A stretch of DNA of 37,851 bases, from positions 1 through 37,851 of IMG/VR virus record IMGVR_UViG_3300030390_001702. One strand, given 5' to 3'. A model generated the notes under the pieces. The model was not told the DNA's origin. It was given only the letters and a program-made list of their open reading frames with translations, and made no database searches. This DNA comes from a virus. Position numbers and translations under genes: made by a program. Of the stretch, positions 15,607 through 23,909 are shown in pieces (position 1 is the first letter of the stretch; every line of letters begins with the position of its first letter).

Positions 15607-17349
15607 ATGGCAGAAACATTAATATCTCCAGGTGTATTAGCACGAGAAAATGATCAATCTTTTATTGGTTCTAGACCCGTTACTTTTGGTGGCGCAGTAA
15701 TTGGACCAGCAATTCAAGGACCAGTTGGCATTCCAACACCGGTTTCATCATATTCTCAATATGAAGCTATTTTTGGGGGCGCAATAGAAAGCGGATCTCA
15801 ATATTACACATACCTAAACACAGTATCAGCAAGAAATTATTTTGAACAAGGTGGTGAATCATTATTAGTAACTAGAGTTGTCTCTGGTTCATTCACAGCA
15901 GCAAACACTTCAGGTAGTGCTACTTCACAAGAAGCTAACCTAAGTATTGACGCAAGTACTGGTACTAGAACATCATTTAAATTAGATACTTTATCACAAG
16001 GTGAAATAATGAATTCCTATCAAGCTGCAGATTCAGCTGGTGGTACATTAGATTTAGGTTCTACAAATAATTTAAGATGGGAAATCGCAGGATCTAATGG
16101 TTCATCTGGACAATTTTCATTATTAATTAGACGTGGTAATGATACTACAAACCAAAAAGCAGTATTAGAAACATATAATAATTTATCTTTAGACCCAACA
16201 GCAGAAAATTACATATCTAAAATGATAGGTGATATTTTCTTTACAGTAGATGTAGATGGAACAGATTATTATGTTAAAGAAAACGGAAATTATCCAAACA
16301 GAAGTGCTTACGTAAGAGTATCAGATGTATTTTTACCAACTCCACAATATTTTGATAATAATGGAACGGCAAAAGTAGCATTTACAGGAAGTTTACCAAA
16401 AATAGGATCTGGTTCATTTGCAAAAGCAACAGGAAAAAATGATTATGGTAGTGCCTTATTTAACGAAAATATATCAGCAACAAATATACAAGGTATTGGA
16501 CCAAATGATTATACACAATCAATTAAATTATTAGGTAATAAAGATGCTTACCAATTTAATGTATTAACTGCACCAGGATTAATTAAATCATTACACTCTG
16601 CACAAACTAATTTAGTAGTTTCACAAGCTCAAAATAGAACTGACTGTATAGCTGTAATTGATTTAGTACCAACAGGATCAACAATAGGAACAGTAACATC
16701 ACAAGCTTCATCATATGATACTTCATATGCAGCTGCTTATTGGCCTTGGGTTCAATCAGTTGATGGAGGAACAGGACAAATAGTTTGGTCTCCAGCTTCA
16801 ACATTTATACCAGGTGTATATGCATTTACAGATGCTTCTTCAGATCCATGGTTCGCGCCAGCAGGTCTAATTAGAGGAGCTTTAGGTAGTGTAGTTAGAG
16901 CTGAAAGAAAATTAACATCTGGAAACAGAGACACATTATATGAAGCAAATGTTAATCCAATTGCAACATTCCCAGGAAGTGGAGTTGTAGTATTTGGTCA
17001 GAAAACATTACAGAAAAAAGCAAGTGCTTTAGATAGAGTAAATGTTAGAAGATTATTAATAGCATTAAAAAGCTTTATAGTACAAGTATCAGATAACTTA
17101 GTATTTGAACAAAATACAATCGCTACAAGAAATAGTTTCTTAAGCCAAGTTAATCCATACTTAGAATCAGTACAACAAAGACAAGGATTATATGCATTTA
17201 AAGTAGTAATGGATGCAAGCAATAATACACCAGATGTTGTAGATAGAAATGAGCTAGTAGGACAAATTTTCCTACAACCAACTAAAACAGCTGAATTCAT
17301 TATACTTGATTTCAATGTATTACCAACTGGAGCAACATTTCCATCATAA
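15607..17349 (+). CDS. 18: Contractile tail sheath protein (T4 gp18 family)
   Basis: Forms the contractile sheath around the tail tube. The 580-residue product begins with the standard sheath opening LISPGVLARENDQS and a GPAIQGPVGIPTPVSSYSQYEAIFG region (about residues 38-62), then NYFEQGGESLLVTRVVSG. The central part is a variable beta-rich domain. The C-terminal conserved core contains AYWPWVQ (about 378-384), PAGLIRGALGSVVRAERKLT (about 418-437), NPIATFPGSGVVVFGQKTLQ and NVRRLLIALKSFIVQ, ending with FNVLPTGATFPS. These are diagnostic of sheath proteins. Length is somewhat below T4 gp18 (659). The tube gene follows after 45 bases. Confidence 0.97.
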   Translation: MAETLISPGVLARENDQSFIGSRPVTFGGAVIGPAIQGPVGIPTPVSSYSQYEAIFGGAIESGSQYYTYLNTVSARNYFEQGGESLLVTRVVSGSFTAANTSGSATSQEANLSIDASTGTRTSFKLDTLSQGEIMNSYQAADSAGGTLDLGSTNNLRWEIAGSNGSSGQFSLLIRRGNDTTNQKAVLETYNNLSLDPTAENYISKMIGDIFFTVDVDGTDYYVKENGNYPNRSAYVRVSDVFLPTPQYFDNNGTAKVAFTGSLPKIGSGSFAKATGKNDYGSALFNENISATNIQGIGPNDYTQSIKLLGNKDAYQFNVLTAPGLIKSLHSAQTNLVVSQAQNRTDCIAVIDLVPTGSTIGTVTSQASSYDTSYAAAYWPWVQSVDGGTGQIVWSPASTFIPGVYAFTDASSDPWFAPAGLIRGALGSVVRAERKLTSGNRDTLYEANVNPIATFPGSGVVVFGQKTLQKKASALDRVNVRRLLIALKSFIVQVSDNLVFEQNTIATRNSFLSQVNPYLESVQQRQGLYAFKVVMDASNNTPDVVDRNELVGQIFLQPTKTAEFIILDFNVLPTGATFPS

Positions 17350-17364
17350 AAATTAAAAAATAGA

Positions 17365-17377
17365 ATATTTATAATAA
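17365..17377 (+). promoter_or_regulatory. Late-promoter-like element before the tube gene
   Basis: ATATTTATAATAA, 17 bases before the tube ATG at 17395; a purely A/T leader follows. Confidence 0.65.
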
Positions 17378-17394
17378 AATAATAAAATAAAAAA

Positions 17395-17883
17395 ATGGCA
17401 GTATTAAACCCAAACGAAATATTTTTTACAGCATTTGAGCCAAAACAAAAGAATAGATTTGTTCTTTATGTAGACGGGATTCCATCATACCAAATTAAGG
17501 GTATGGGAGCTGTAACATTATCACAAGGTACAGTAGCCTTAAATCACATAAACGTTCAAAGGTTTGTAAAAGGTAAAACAACTTGGGGTACAATTCAAAT
17601 GACGTTATTTGACCCAATTACACCATCAGGTGCTCAAGCATGTATGGAATGGGTAAGATTACATCATGAATCAGTAACAGGTAGAGACGGATATTCAGAT
17701 TTTTATAAGAAAGATCTTACATTAGACATATTAGGTCCTGTAGGTGATATCGTATCTGAATGGATTATTAAAGGAGCATTAATTACAGAAGCGAATTTCG
17801 GCGATTACAGCTGGGATACTGAAAATGCTGCACAAGAACTAACATTAACAGTTCAACCAGATTACTGTATATTAAATTTCTAA
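17395..17883 (+). CDS. 19: Tail tube protein (T4 gp19 family)
   Basis: Stacks as hexamers to make the rigid tail tube through which DNA passes. The 162-residue product matches gp19 in length (T4: 163) and pattern: FEPKQKNRFVLYVDGIPSYQIKG at about residues 14-36, then a KTTWGTIQMTLFDPITPSGAQACMEWVR segment (about 61-88), and ESVTGRDGYSDFYKKDLTLDILGPVGDIVSEW before a C-terminal TLTVQPDYCILNF. It is a soluble beta-barrel protein without targeting signals. It follows the sheath gene as in T4, and a strong terminator begins 26 bases after its stop. Confidence 0.96.
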   Translation: MAVLNPNEIFFTAFEPKQKNRFVLYVDGIPSYQIKGMGAVTLSQGTVALNHINVQRFVKGKTTWGTIQMTLFDPITPSGAQACMEWVRLHHESVTGRDGYSDFYKKDLTLDILGPVGDIVSEWIIKGALITEANFGDYSWDTENAAQELTLTVQPDYCILNF

Positions 17884-17909
17884 AAATACTTTGTAGATTT
17901 ATTGAAAAT

Positions 17910-17936
17910 AGCTTGGCTTCGGTCAAGCTTTTTTTT
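17910..17936 (+). terminator. Rho-independent terminator with UUCG tetraloop
   Basis: An 8-bp stem, AGCTTGGC (17910-17917) and GTCAAGCT (17922-17929), with one G-T wobble. The loop is TTCG closed by a C-G pair, the exceptionally stable cUUCGg tetraloop. A run of eight T follows. It ends the sheath-tube unit. Confidence 0.93.
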
Positions 17937-17943
17937 ATATTGA

Positions 17944-17952
17944 TATGTATAA
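17944..17952 (+). promoter_or_regulatory. Variant late-promoter-like element TATGTATAA
   Basis: TATGTATAAC differs by one base from TATTTATAAC and directly follows the terminator, 33 bases before the ATG at 17986. It would restart transcription for the gp26-family and downstream genes. Confidence 0.45.
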
Positions 17953-17985
17953 CTAGAAACACGTTACAAATAAAATAAAGATTAT

Positions 17986-18714
17986 ATGAGTGATTACAAA
18001 TTTCCTACTGAAGAGGTAGAATTACCATCAAAAGGATTAATATACCCAGAAACAAACCCATTATCTAGAGGTGTCGTTGAAATGAAATACATGACAGCTA
18101 AAGAAGAAGATATTTTAACAAATCAAGCATTTATTAAAAAAGGTATTGTATTAGATAAATTATTAAGATCATTAGTAGTTACTAAAGATGTTAATATAGA
18201 TGATATGATAGTTGGAGATAAAAACGCTATTTTAATTGCATCCAGATTATTAGGATATGGTGCTGAATATAAGTTTACATACAACAATGAAGAACATACA
18301 GTAGATTTAAATGAATTAGATAATAAAGTAATTGATGAATCATTATTTGAAAAAGGTAAAAATGAATTTGAATTTACTACACCTACTTCAAAAAATAAAC
18401 TTACATATAAGTTAATTACAGGTAAAGACGAAAAAGCTATTGATAGAGAAATAGCTGGATTGAAAAAATTAAACAAAGAAGGATCATTTTCTCTAACTAC
18501 AAGATTAAAGTTTGCTATTATTGCCGTAGATGGTGATGATGAAAAGAAAACAGTACGTGAATTTGTAGATAATAGATTCCTTGCTAGAGACTCTAGGGCT
18601 TTCCGAGAACATATAAAACACACACAGCCTGATGTAGATATGAGTATTGTTCTTGATAGCGGAGAGGAGGCCGATGTCCCTATAGGACTTAACTTTTTTT
18701 GGCCTGACTATTAA
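17986..18714 (+). CDS. 26: gp26-family baseplate/tail assembly protein, probable tail assembly chaperone
   Basis: The 242-residue product matches the T4 baseplate protein family of gp26 (Pfam T4_baseplate): VELPSKGLIYPETNPLSRGVVEMKYMTAKEEDILTNQAFIKKGIVLDKLLRSLVV (about residues 11-65), then DKNAILIASRLLGYGAEYKF and a helical C-terminal half. In T4, gp26 takes part in hub assembly. Here the gene sits between tail tube and tape measure, exactly where other tailed phages carry the tail assembly chaperone gene, and its end contains a run of seven T after which the +1 frame continues as protein-like sequence to 18997. It normally ends NFFWPDY. The product may thus be the short chaperone form, with a frameshifted longer form. 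Family call is firm; the chaperone role is inferred. Confidence 0.85.
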   Translation: MSDYKFPTEEVELPSKGLIYPETNPLSRGVVEMKYMTAKEEDILTNQAFIKKGIVLDKLLRSLVVTKDVNIDDMIVGDKNAILIASRLLGYGAEYKFTYNNEEHTVDLNELDNKVIDESLFEKGKNEFEFTTPTSKNKLTYKLITGKDEKAIDREIAGLKKLNKEGSFSLTTRLKFAIIAVDGDDEKKTVREFVDNRFLARDSRAFREHIKHTQPDVDMSIVLDSGEEADVPIGLNFFWPDY

Positions 18715-18997
18715 TATCGCACCTCAAAAAAGGTTAAATTTATTTTCTCAAATAAACCAAATAGTATTCCACGGTAAAGGGGGATATGATTATCATACTG
18801 TATATAATATGCCTATATGGTTAAGAAATTATACATTTTCAGAAATTCAGAAATGGTATGATAAAGAAAAAAAGGCACATGAAGATGCTGCTAAGGGTAA
18901 AGAAAAACAAACTTTAGTAAATCCAGACGGAAAAGTAAATGCTCCTGCATTTGCAAATGCTAGTAAACCATTTCAAGGTAAAAGCAGTTATAAATAG
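18686..18997 (+). CDS. Frameshift-accessed extension of the gp26-family protein (GT-like)
   Basis: This frame is open from 18686 to the stop at 18995-18997 and overlaps the end of the preceding gene. It reads DLTFFGLTINIAPQKR, then LNLFSQINQIVFHGKGGYDYH, then NMPIWLRNYTFSEIQKWY and a charged, lysine-rich tail. No ATG occurs until 18809, and the sequence before that codon is as protein-like as the rest, so I do not take 18809 as the true start. The simplest reading is a +1 (or -2) ribosomal shift at TTTTTTT (18694-18700), giving a long form of about 340 residues, like the G-GT tail chaperones of other phages. Alternatives: a sequencing error in the T run, or a separate short gene starting at 18809. 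Confidence 0.65.
   Translation, partial: DLTFFGLTINIAPQKRLNLFSQINQIVFHGKGGYDYHTVYNMPIWLRNYTFSEIQKWYDKEKKAHEDAAKGKEKQTLVNPDGKVNAPAFANASKPFQGKSSYK
18691..18703 (+). other. Putative ribosomal slippage site, seven T
   Basis: AACTTTTTTTGGC: frame one reads AAC TTT TTT TGG and ends seven codons after AAC at 18712-18714; the +1 frame reads ACT TTT TTT GGC and stays open to 18997. tRNA-Phe on TTT can re-pair with TTT after a slip of +1 or -2. A -1 slip would hit a stop at once (TGA 18705-18707). Confidence 0.6.
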
Positions 18998-19009
18998 GTT
19001 TTTTTTTAA

Positions 19010-19023
19010 ATATTTATAATAAA
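19010..19023 (+). promoter_or_regulatory. Late-promoter-like element before the tape measure gene
   Basis: ATATTTATAATAAA, 19 bases before the ATG at 19042, preceded by nine T without a clear hairpin. Confidence 0.62.
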
Positions 19024-19041
19024 CCAAAAATCACACTCTGA

Positions 19042-21441
19042 ATGGCGATGTTCGATGATATTCAAAAAGCTAATAAAGAATTAGAAAGATTAAAAAAAGA
19101 TTATTTTGATCTAACTGGTAAGACGGCTCCTTTATTTAAAGTTAATAATATTAAAGATGCTAACGCAGCTGTAGAGACTATGAACAAATCCCTTGCTCAA
19201 ACGAGAAGGGAAATTGAGGAATTAGATAGAGGTTTTGGTGGAATAGCTGAAGAAATTGGTAATATACTTACTGAATTAGGTAAGGCCAATACTCCAATAA
19301 AAGAATCTACAAAGCAACTTGGTATTCAAGAAAAAATAGCTAGAAAATTAAGAGATGACCAAGCAGGAATAAATAAATTATCTTTAAAAGAACTTGAGGC
19401 ACTAAAATCTAAACAAGCATCATCTCAAGATATAATAAAATCAAAATCTGATCAACTTCTAAAAGATGCAGGTTTAGAAAATTCTTCTAAAAAACAAATT
19501 GAAAATGAAATAAAAAGGTTAGCAAACGGAACAGAAGAAGAAAAAAAGAAAGCTGAAATATTAGCTTTATCCCAAGACGAAAATAATGTCCAGAATAGAC
19601 TTGGTAAACAAATTCAAGATCGAATAGATAAAGAAAAAGTACTTAATGATGCATTAGGTATAAGTGGTGGTTTACTTAAAGGAGTAAAAGGATCTTTAGA
19701 TGCTTTAGGTTTAGGAGGTTTAGCAAGTGTGTTAAATTTAGAAGAGGCACAAAAAGAAATGGAGAAGGTAGCTGATGAAGTTACTAAGGGAGGAACGGAA
19801 GCAGCTGGATTTTCAGGAAAATTAAAAATAATGTCTGCAGGATCAGCAGCATTAGGAAAAGGATTAATGAAAGCCTTTACAGACCCAGCAACAGTAATGG
19901 TTGCTCTTACAAAGGGTCTTATGGATGCGTTTAAGCATTTAGATGAAGACACAGGAAATATAGCTAAAAACATGAATATGTCTTATACTGAGGCATTAAA
20001 GGTTACAGGCGAATTAAAATCTCAAGCTAAAGCATCAGGTGATGTATTTGTTACTACTGCAGGTATGACTGAAACTATGTTAGCTGTAAATGATGCATTA
20101 GGTATTTCAGTTCAATTAACAGGTGATCAAGCAGCTGAGTTTACTTCTTTAAGAGAACAAGCTGGTCTTACAAATGAAGAATTAATTGGTATAAATGCAC
20201 TTTCTGCTACTACAGGAAAGGGAATGAAAGAAATTACTGGTGAGGTAATGGCTCAAGCTAGATTAAAAGGACAAGAATTAGGTGTAGCATTAAATGAAAA
20301 AGAAATATTAAAAGAAATAGGAAAAGTATCAGCAGCTACAACATTATCATTTGGTAAAAACCCTGGTTTAATAGCTGAAGCAGTAGCAGCAACTAAAGCT
20401 TTAGGTTTAGAAATGGGTCAAGTAGAAGGTATAGCTGATAGTTTATTAGATTTTGAAGGTGGTATTGCTAAAGAAATGGAAGCTGAGTTATTACTTGGTA
20501 AGAATTTAAATCTTGAAAAAGCAAGACAAGCGGCATTAGATAACGACTTAGTAACCTTAGCTGAAGAAATAGCTAAAAATGTAGGAGATTCAGCTGATTT
20601 TGCTGAAATGAATAGAATACAACAAGATGCTTTAGCAGCATCCGTTGGTATGAGTAGGGAAGAATTAGGTAAAATGTTATTTAACCAAGAACAATTAGTT
20701 GGATTAAGTGCAGAAGAAACTGCTATTAGAGAAAAACAAATTAATGATTTAGAAGCAAAAGGTTTATCTCAAGCTGAAATAAAAGAAGAATTAGCTAATA
20801 CTTCTATTGCACAATTAGAAGAACAAGCGTCTATTAGTGATAAAATGAATGCTTCTATGGATAAACTAAAGGAAGCATTTGGATCCATAGCTATAATAGC
20901 AATGCCATTTTTTAATGGTATGGCAAGTGCAGCAGCAGCTTTAGCTGAAATGCCTGTAGTAGCTGGAATATTAGTAGGTGTATTAGGGAGTTTAGCTGCT
21001 ATGGCAGCAGTATTAGCAATAAGTTCAATGGTACAAGCAGTTGGTGCTATATTTACTTCATTCGGAGCAATACCATTTGGATTAGGTGTACCAGCTGCAA
21101 TTGGAACTGTTTTAGCTTTAGGTGGTTTAATAGGTGGTGTAGTAGCAGCAATTCCAAAAGGAGATGATGTTGTTATGCCAGGTAGTTCAGGTGGTGGATA
21201 TGGTGGTAGAATGTTAAAAGGACCAGAAGGTGTTATATCACTAAACAATAAAGACACAGTTATAGCAGGTACTAATTTATTCCCTAAAGGAGATGATGTT
21301 ATGTCAGCACCCGCTGGTGCAATATCTATGGGGGGAAATAGTGGAGCATCTGATAAAACAAATCAATTACTTACTCAAATGGTTGGATTCCAAAAGAAAC
21401 AACCTGGTTTTTCAAGAGTAAGTTTATACGAAGTACAATAA
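19042..21441 (+). CDS. Tail tape measure protein
   Basis: Sets tail length and occupies the tube lumen. The 799-residue product has the typical layout: a long helical coiled-coil N-terminal two thirds (for example residues 3-25, 45-70, 130-200), and a strongly hydrophobic, alanine/glycine-rich region at about residues 615-715 (AIIAMPFFNGMASAAAALAE, GILVGVLGSLAAMAAVLAIS). The C-terminal segment has KGDDVVMPGSSGGGYGGRML, GPEGVISLNNKDTVIAGTNLF and a second KGDDVMSAP. To my knowledge the GPEG-LNNKDTVIAGT-LF motif recurs in marine T4-like tape measures. By position it corresponds to T4 gp29 (590), but it is longer. If the usual 1.5 angstrom per residue rule holds, the tail would be near 120 nm (inference). 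Confidence 0.85.
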   Translation: MAMFDDIQKANKELERLKKDYFDLTGKTAPLFKVNNIKDANAAVETMNKSLAQTRREIEELDRGFGGIAEEIGNILTELGKANTPIKESTKQLGIQEKIARKLRDDQAGINKLSLKELEALKSKQASSQDIIKSKSDQLLKDAGLENSSKKQIENEIKRLANGTEEEKKKAEILALSQDENNVQNRLGKQIQDRIDKEKVLNDALGISGGLLKGVKGSLDALGLGGLASVLNLEEAQKEMEKVADEVTKGGTEAAGFSGKLKIMSAGSAALGKGLMKAFTDPATVMVALTKGLMDAFKHLDEDTGNIAKNMNMSYTEALKVTGELKSQAKASGDVFVTTAGMTETMLAVNDALGISVQLTGDQAAEFTSLREQAGLTNEELIGINALSATTGKGMKEITGEVMAQARLKGQELGVALNEKEILKEIGKVSAATTLSFGKNPGLIAEAVAATKALGLEMGQVEGIADSLLDFEGGIAKEMEAELLLGKNLNLEKARQAALDNDLVTLAEEIAKNVGDSADFAEMNRIQQDALAASVGMSREELGKMLFNQEQLVGLSAEETAIREKQINDLEAKGLSQAEIKEELANTSIAQLEEQASISDKMNASMDKLKEAFGSIAIIAMPFFNGMASAAAALAEMPVVAGILVGVLGSLAAMAAVLAISSMVQAVGAIFTSFGAIPFGLGVPAAIGTVLALGGLIGGVVAAIPKGDDVVMPGSSGGGYGGRMLKGPEGVISLNNKDTVIAGTNLFPKGDDVMSAPAGAISMGGNSGASDKTNQLLTQMVGFQKKQPGFSRVSLYEVQ

Positions 21442-21445
21442 TACA

Positions 21446-21458
21446 ATATTTATAATAA
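21446..21458 (+). promoter_or_regulatory. Late-promoter-like element
   Basis: ATATTTATAATAA, 11 bases before the ATG at 21470, in the short gap after the tape measure stop. Confidence 0.62.
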
Positions 21459-21469
21459 AATAAACAATC

Positions 21470-21712
21470 ATGAGTATACTAAAAAAATTAGAAAAACAAG
21501 GCTCTCAATTGAGTGGTTTAGATGGTCAAACACCACAACCTAAGGAATTTCAAACTTCTACATTACATGATGAATATTCTTTGAATGATTCACCTAATGC
21601 AGGAGCTGTAAGACCTAGAAATGGTGTATTACCTAAACCAACACAATTAGCCCCTACTAGCCAGGTTCAATATACACAGAACTTACCTGAATCAGGTCAA
21701 TTAAGAAGCTAA
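21470..21712 (+). CDS. Small proline-rich tail/baseplate-region protein
   Basis: The 80-residue product is polar and low in structure: MSILKKLEKQGSQLSGLDGQ at the start, then proline-, threonine- and glutamine-rich sequence (PKPTQLAPTSQVQYTQN). It ends LPESGQLRS, which is very like the portal protein's C terminus DESQLRS. No signal peptide or membrane segment. It lies between tape measure and tube-initiator-like genes behind its own late-type element, three bases before the next start, so a virion or assembly-helper role is likely but not shown. Confidence 0.62.
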   Translation: MSILKKLEKQGSQLSGLDGQTPQPKEFQTSTLHDEYSLNDSPNAGAVRPRNGVLPKPTQLAPTSQVQYTQNLPESGQLRS

Positions 21713-21715
21713 TAT

Positions 21716-23584
21716 ATGCCATTAATTGATTATCAAACGAGATTTACCAGTTTAAAATTTGGTAGAGATCGATTTGGAGAAAGAGAAGACGATAACTCAA
21801 GTAGACAACCGTATATTAAATCATCAATCCCCGACGAATATTTAGGGAAAACAGGAGGAGATGATTTTTTATTACGTGGTGGTACTCTTGTGCCTAGAGT
21901 TATTGGAAATGATCTTAGTCGATTAACAAAATTATTATTAGGTAGAGGTAATGCTAAAGGTCCTTTATTTATAGCTAAACAAAATTTATTATCATTAACA
22001 AATGTTAATTCACAATCAGGAATAAAATCTTGGGAACCAACAGAAAAGAAAACCGGTATAGGAAGATTTTTTCAACAATTAGCTTCTACAATAGCGGACG
22101 CAATTCCATTAAATCAAGGTATTTATTCACCCCTAAATACATTAGCATCAGTAGCTGGTTCTCCTATAGGAGCTAGATTTGTAAAACAAGGATATGATCC
22201 TACATTAGCAACAAATCCTGATAATCCATTTTCATTTGGATCAGACCCTAATGGTAATTTACCTTTAGGTTTACCAACTTATTTACGTACAATGGGAATA
22301 GTTGGAGAAGGTGCTGGTTTTGCTTCCAAAACTAGAATGACTGGGTTAATAGAAAAAATGTCAAATGGTAATTTAGGTAAAACATTTTTAGATTATAGTG
22401 GAGGTCCTGGGGCTTATTTAGGTATAGGAAAAACTAAATTAAAAGTAGCTAGGGGAGCAAATACAATATACGGTAAAGGAGAAGCACCAGAAAATTTCTT
22501 TTCATCTGGTATACTAAGAGGAGGTTCAGCAAAAACAAAAGGTAACCCATTAGGAAAATTAGTTTTATCACAATCAGAAATACTTGAATATGGAACACTT
22601 AATGCTGCATCACAAACAGGAATAACAAATGTACCAAATTTTCAAAAAGAAATAGCACCTGCAGGAAATGCAGAAATACCTAATACTTTAAGCTATATAG
22701 AAAAAAATTATGCTAAAAGAGTTAATTTAGGTAATCCTGGTAAAAAAGGTAACTTAGTAAGTTATACTATAGGTAAAAGAATTGGACCAATAGCAATTAA
22801 TAATAATACAACAGCTAATAATTCTCAATTTAACTCAGAAGCAGTATTAGATAAAATTAATCGTTATCCACTATACCAATCAAGTGAAGTTAAATCATCA
22901 GACCCATTACTAAATGATTTTGTTAAATTTAGAATAGGTGTAATTGATAATGATGATCCAAGTAAAAAAACATATATTCATTTTAGAGCTATTATAGATA
23001 GTTTTAGTGATAATTATAGTGCTGATTGGGACTCACAAAAGTTTATGGGTAGAGCTGAAAGTTTTTATAAATATAAAGGATTTGATAGGGATATTAGTTT
23101 ATCATGGACAGTAGCCGCTCAATCAAAAGGTGAATTAATACCAATGTATCAAAAATTAAATTATTTAGCATCAGTATGTGCACCATCTTATTCAGATAGC
23201 GGGTATATGCGAGGAAATTTAATTACATTAACGTTAGGAGGATGGTGTTACGAACAACCAGGATATATGAGTGGAATAAGTTTAGATGTACCAACAGAAT
23301 CACCATGGGAACTAGCATTACCTGATGGAGCTGGAACAGAAGTAACAGATTCAGGAAAAGTCACAGACCCTTCAGTTAAAGAAATGCCTATGATGGTTAA
23401 AGTATCAGGATTTAAATTTACACCAATACATAATTTTGTACCTTCAATACAACAAAATGAATATAATGGTAAAGATGGATTTATTAGTAAATATGGAGAT
23501 CAAAAATACGTATCTTTAAAAGCATCATCAGGAGATAATTATAATGATAACAATGAAATAAACTTAAATTATATACCTTCATAA
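21716..23584 (+). CDS. Baseplate protein, probable tube initiator/cap (gp48/gp54-like C-terminal domain)
   Basis: The 622-residue product has a variable, glycine/asparagine-rich N-terminal two thirds and a C-terminal domain (about residues 400-570) with a distinctive pattern: DFVKFRIGVIDNDDP, YIHFRAIIDSFSDNYSADW, FYKYKGFDRDISLSWTVAAQ, ELIPMYQKLNYLASVCAPSY, GYMRGNLITLTLGGWCYEQPG and VKVSGFKFTPIHNFVP. This domain is common in baseplate tube proteins of marine T4-like phages and resembles a tube-fold, as in T4 gp48 and gp54, which start tube polymerisation. The protein is larger than either T4 counterpart. It overlaps the following gene by one base. The exact T4 equivalent is uncertain. Confidence 0.72.
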   Translation: MPLIDYQTRFTSLKFGRDRFGEREDDNSSRQPYIKSSIPDEYLGKTGGDDFLLRGGTLVPRVIGNDLSRLTKLLLGRGNAKGPLFIAKQNLLSLTNVNSQSGIKSWEPTEKKTGIGRFFQQLASTIADAIPLNQGIYSPLNTLASVAGSPIGARFVKQGYDPTLATNPDNPFSFGSDPNGNLPLGLPTYLRTMGIVGEGAGFASKTRMTGLIEKMSNGNLGKTFLDYSGGPGAYLGIGKTKLKVARGANTIYGKGEAPENFFSSGILRGGSAKTKGNPLGKLVLSQSEILEYGTLNAASQTGITNVPNFQKEIAPAGNAEIPNTLSYIEKNYAKRVNLGNPGKKGNLVSYTIGKRIGPIAINNNTTANNSQFNSEAVLDKINRYPLYQSSEVKSSDPLLNDFVKFRIGVIDNDDPSKKTYIHFRAIIDSFSDNYSADWDSQKFMGRAESFYKYKGFDRDISLSWTVAAQSKGELIPMYQKLNYLASVCAPSYSDSGYMRGNLITLTLGGWCYEQPGYMSGISLDVPTESPWELALPDGAGTEVTDSGKVTDPSVKEMPMMVKVSGFKFTPIHNFVPSIQQNEYNGKDGFISKYGDQKYVSLKASSGDNYNDNNEINLNYIPS

Positions 23585-23907
23585 TGGCAACAGGTAGATA
23601 TTCATATACAAAATTAATACGTAACGATAGATCAAATTTGACTAGAGGAGCGAGACATTTTACTAATACAAAATATCCTGAAGTACCTGTTACTAGCACA
23701 GACATATATGTTTATGCTAATGTGGGAGATAGATTTGATTCTTTAGCACAACAATATTATAACAATTCTTCTTATTGGTGGATAATATCTATTGCAAATA
23801 ATACATTAACTCAAGATTCATATTTTCTACCTTTAAACGTACAAATAAGAGTACCTCAAGAAATTGGGCCTATTCTTAATTTATTTGATAAAATTAATAA
23901 TGTATAG
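23584..23907 (+). CDS. LysM-like baseplate wedge protein (gp53-like)
   Basis: The 107-residue product has a LysM-type core: VYANVGDRFDSLAQQYYNNSSYWWIISIANN (about residues 43-73) followed by LPLNVQIRVPQ. This spacing (GDR-LAxxYY-WWxIxxAN-LPxxxxIRVP) fits the small LysM-like proteins of contractile tail baseplates, such as T4 gp53 and tail protein X, which join wedge and hub parts. In such proteins the domain mediates protein contacts rather than peptidoglycan binding. The start ATG overlaps the preceding stop (TAATG), and the hub gene begins two bases after its stop, so the three are likely translated together. The match to gp53 specifically is inferred; it is shorter than T4 gp53 (196). Confidence 0.75.
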   Translation: MATGRYSYTKLIRNDRSNLTRGARHFTNTKYPEVPVTSTDIYVYANVGDRFDSLAQQYYNNSSYWWIISIANNTLTQDSYFLPLNVQIRVPQEIGPILNLFDKINNV

Positions 23908-23909
23908 TT

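Noticed and set aside
18123-18623. Minus-strand ORF of 166 codons opposite the gp26-family gene
   Set aside because: Lies inside a recognised gene and shows no motif; AT-rich shadow frame.
18661-18685. GGAGAGGAGG with ATG 18674 as a real internal translation start
   Set aside because: The GGA GAG GAG codons simply encode Gly-Glu-Glu, the same string occurs in the gp32 gene (near 30509), and the ORF stops after three codons.
18809-18997. Independent 62-residue gene starting at ATG 18809
   Set aside because: Protein-like sequence extends in the same frame well upstream of this ATG to the T run, so a frameshift extension explains it better; kept only as an alternative.
18998-19010. Terminator before the tape measure gene
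   Set aside because: Nine T are present but I find no stable hairpin upstream of them.
20769-21257. Minus-strand ORF of 162 codons opposite the tape measure gene
   Set aside because: Low-complexity A/I/P/N-rich product fully inside a well-supported gene; a shadow frame.
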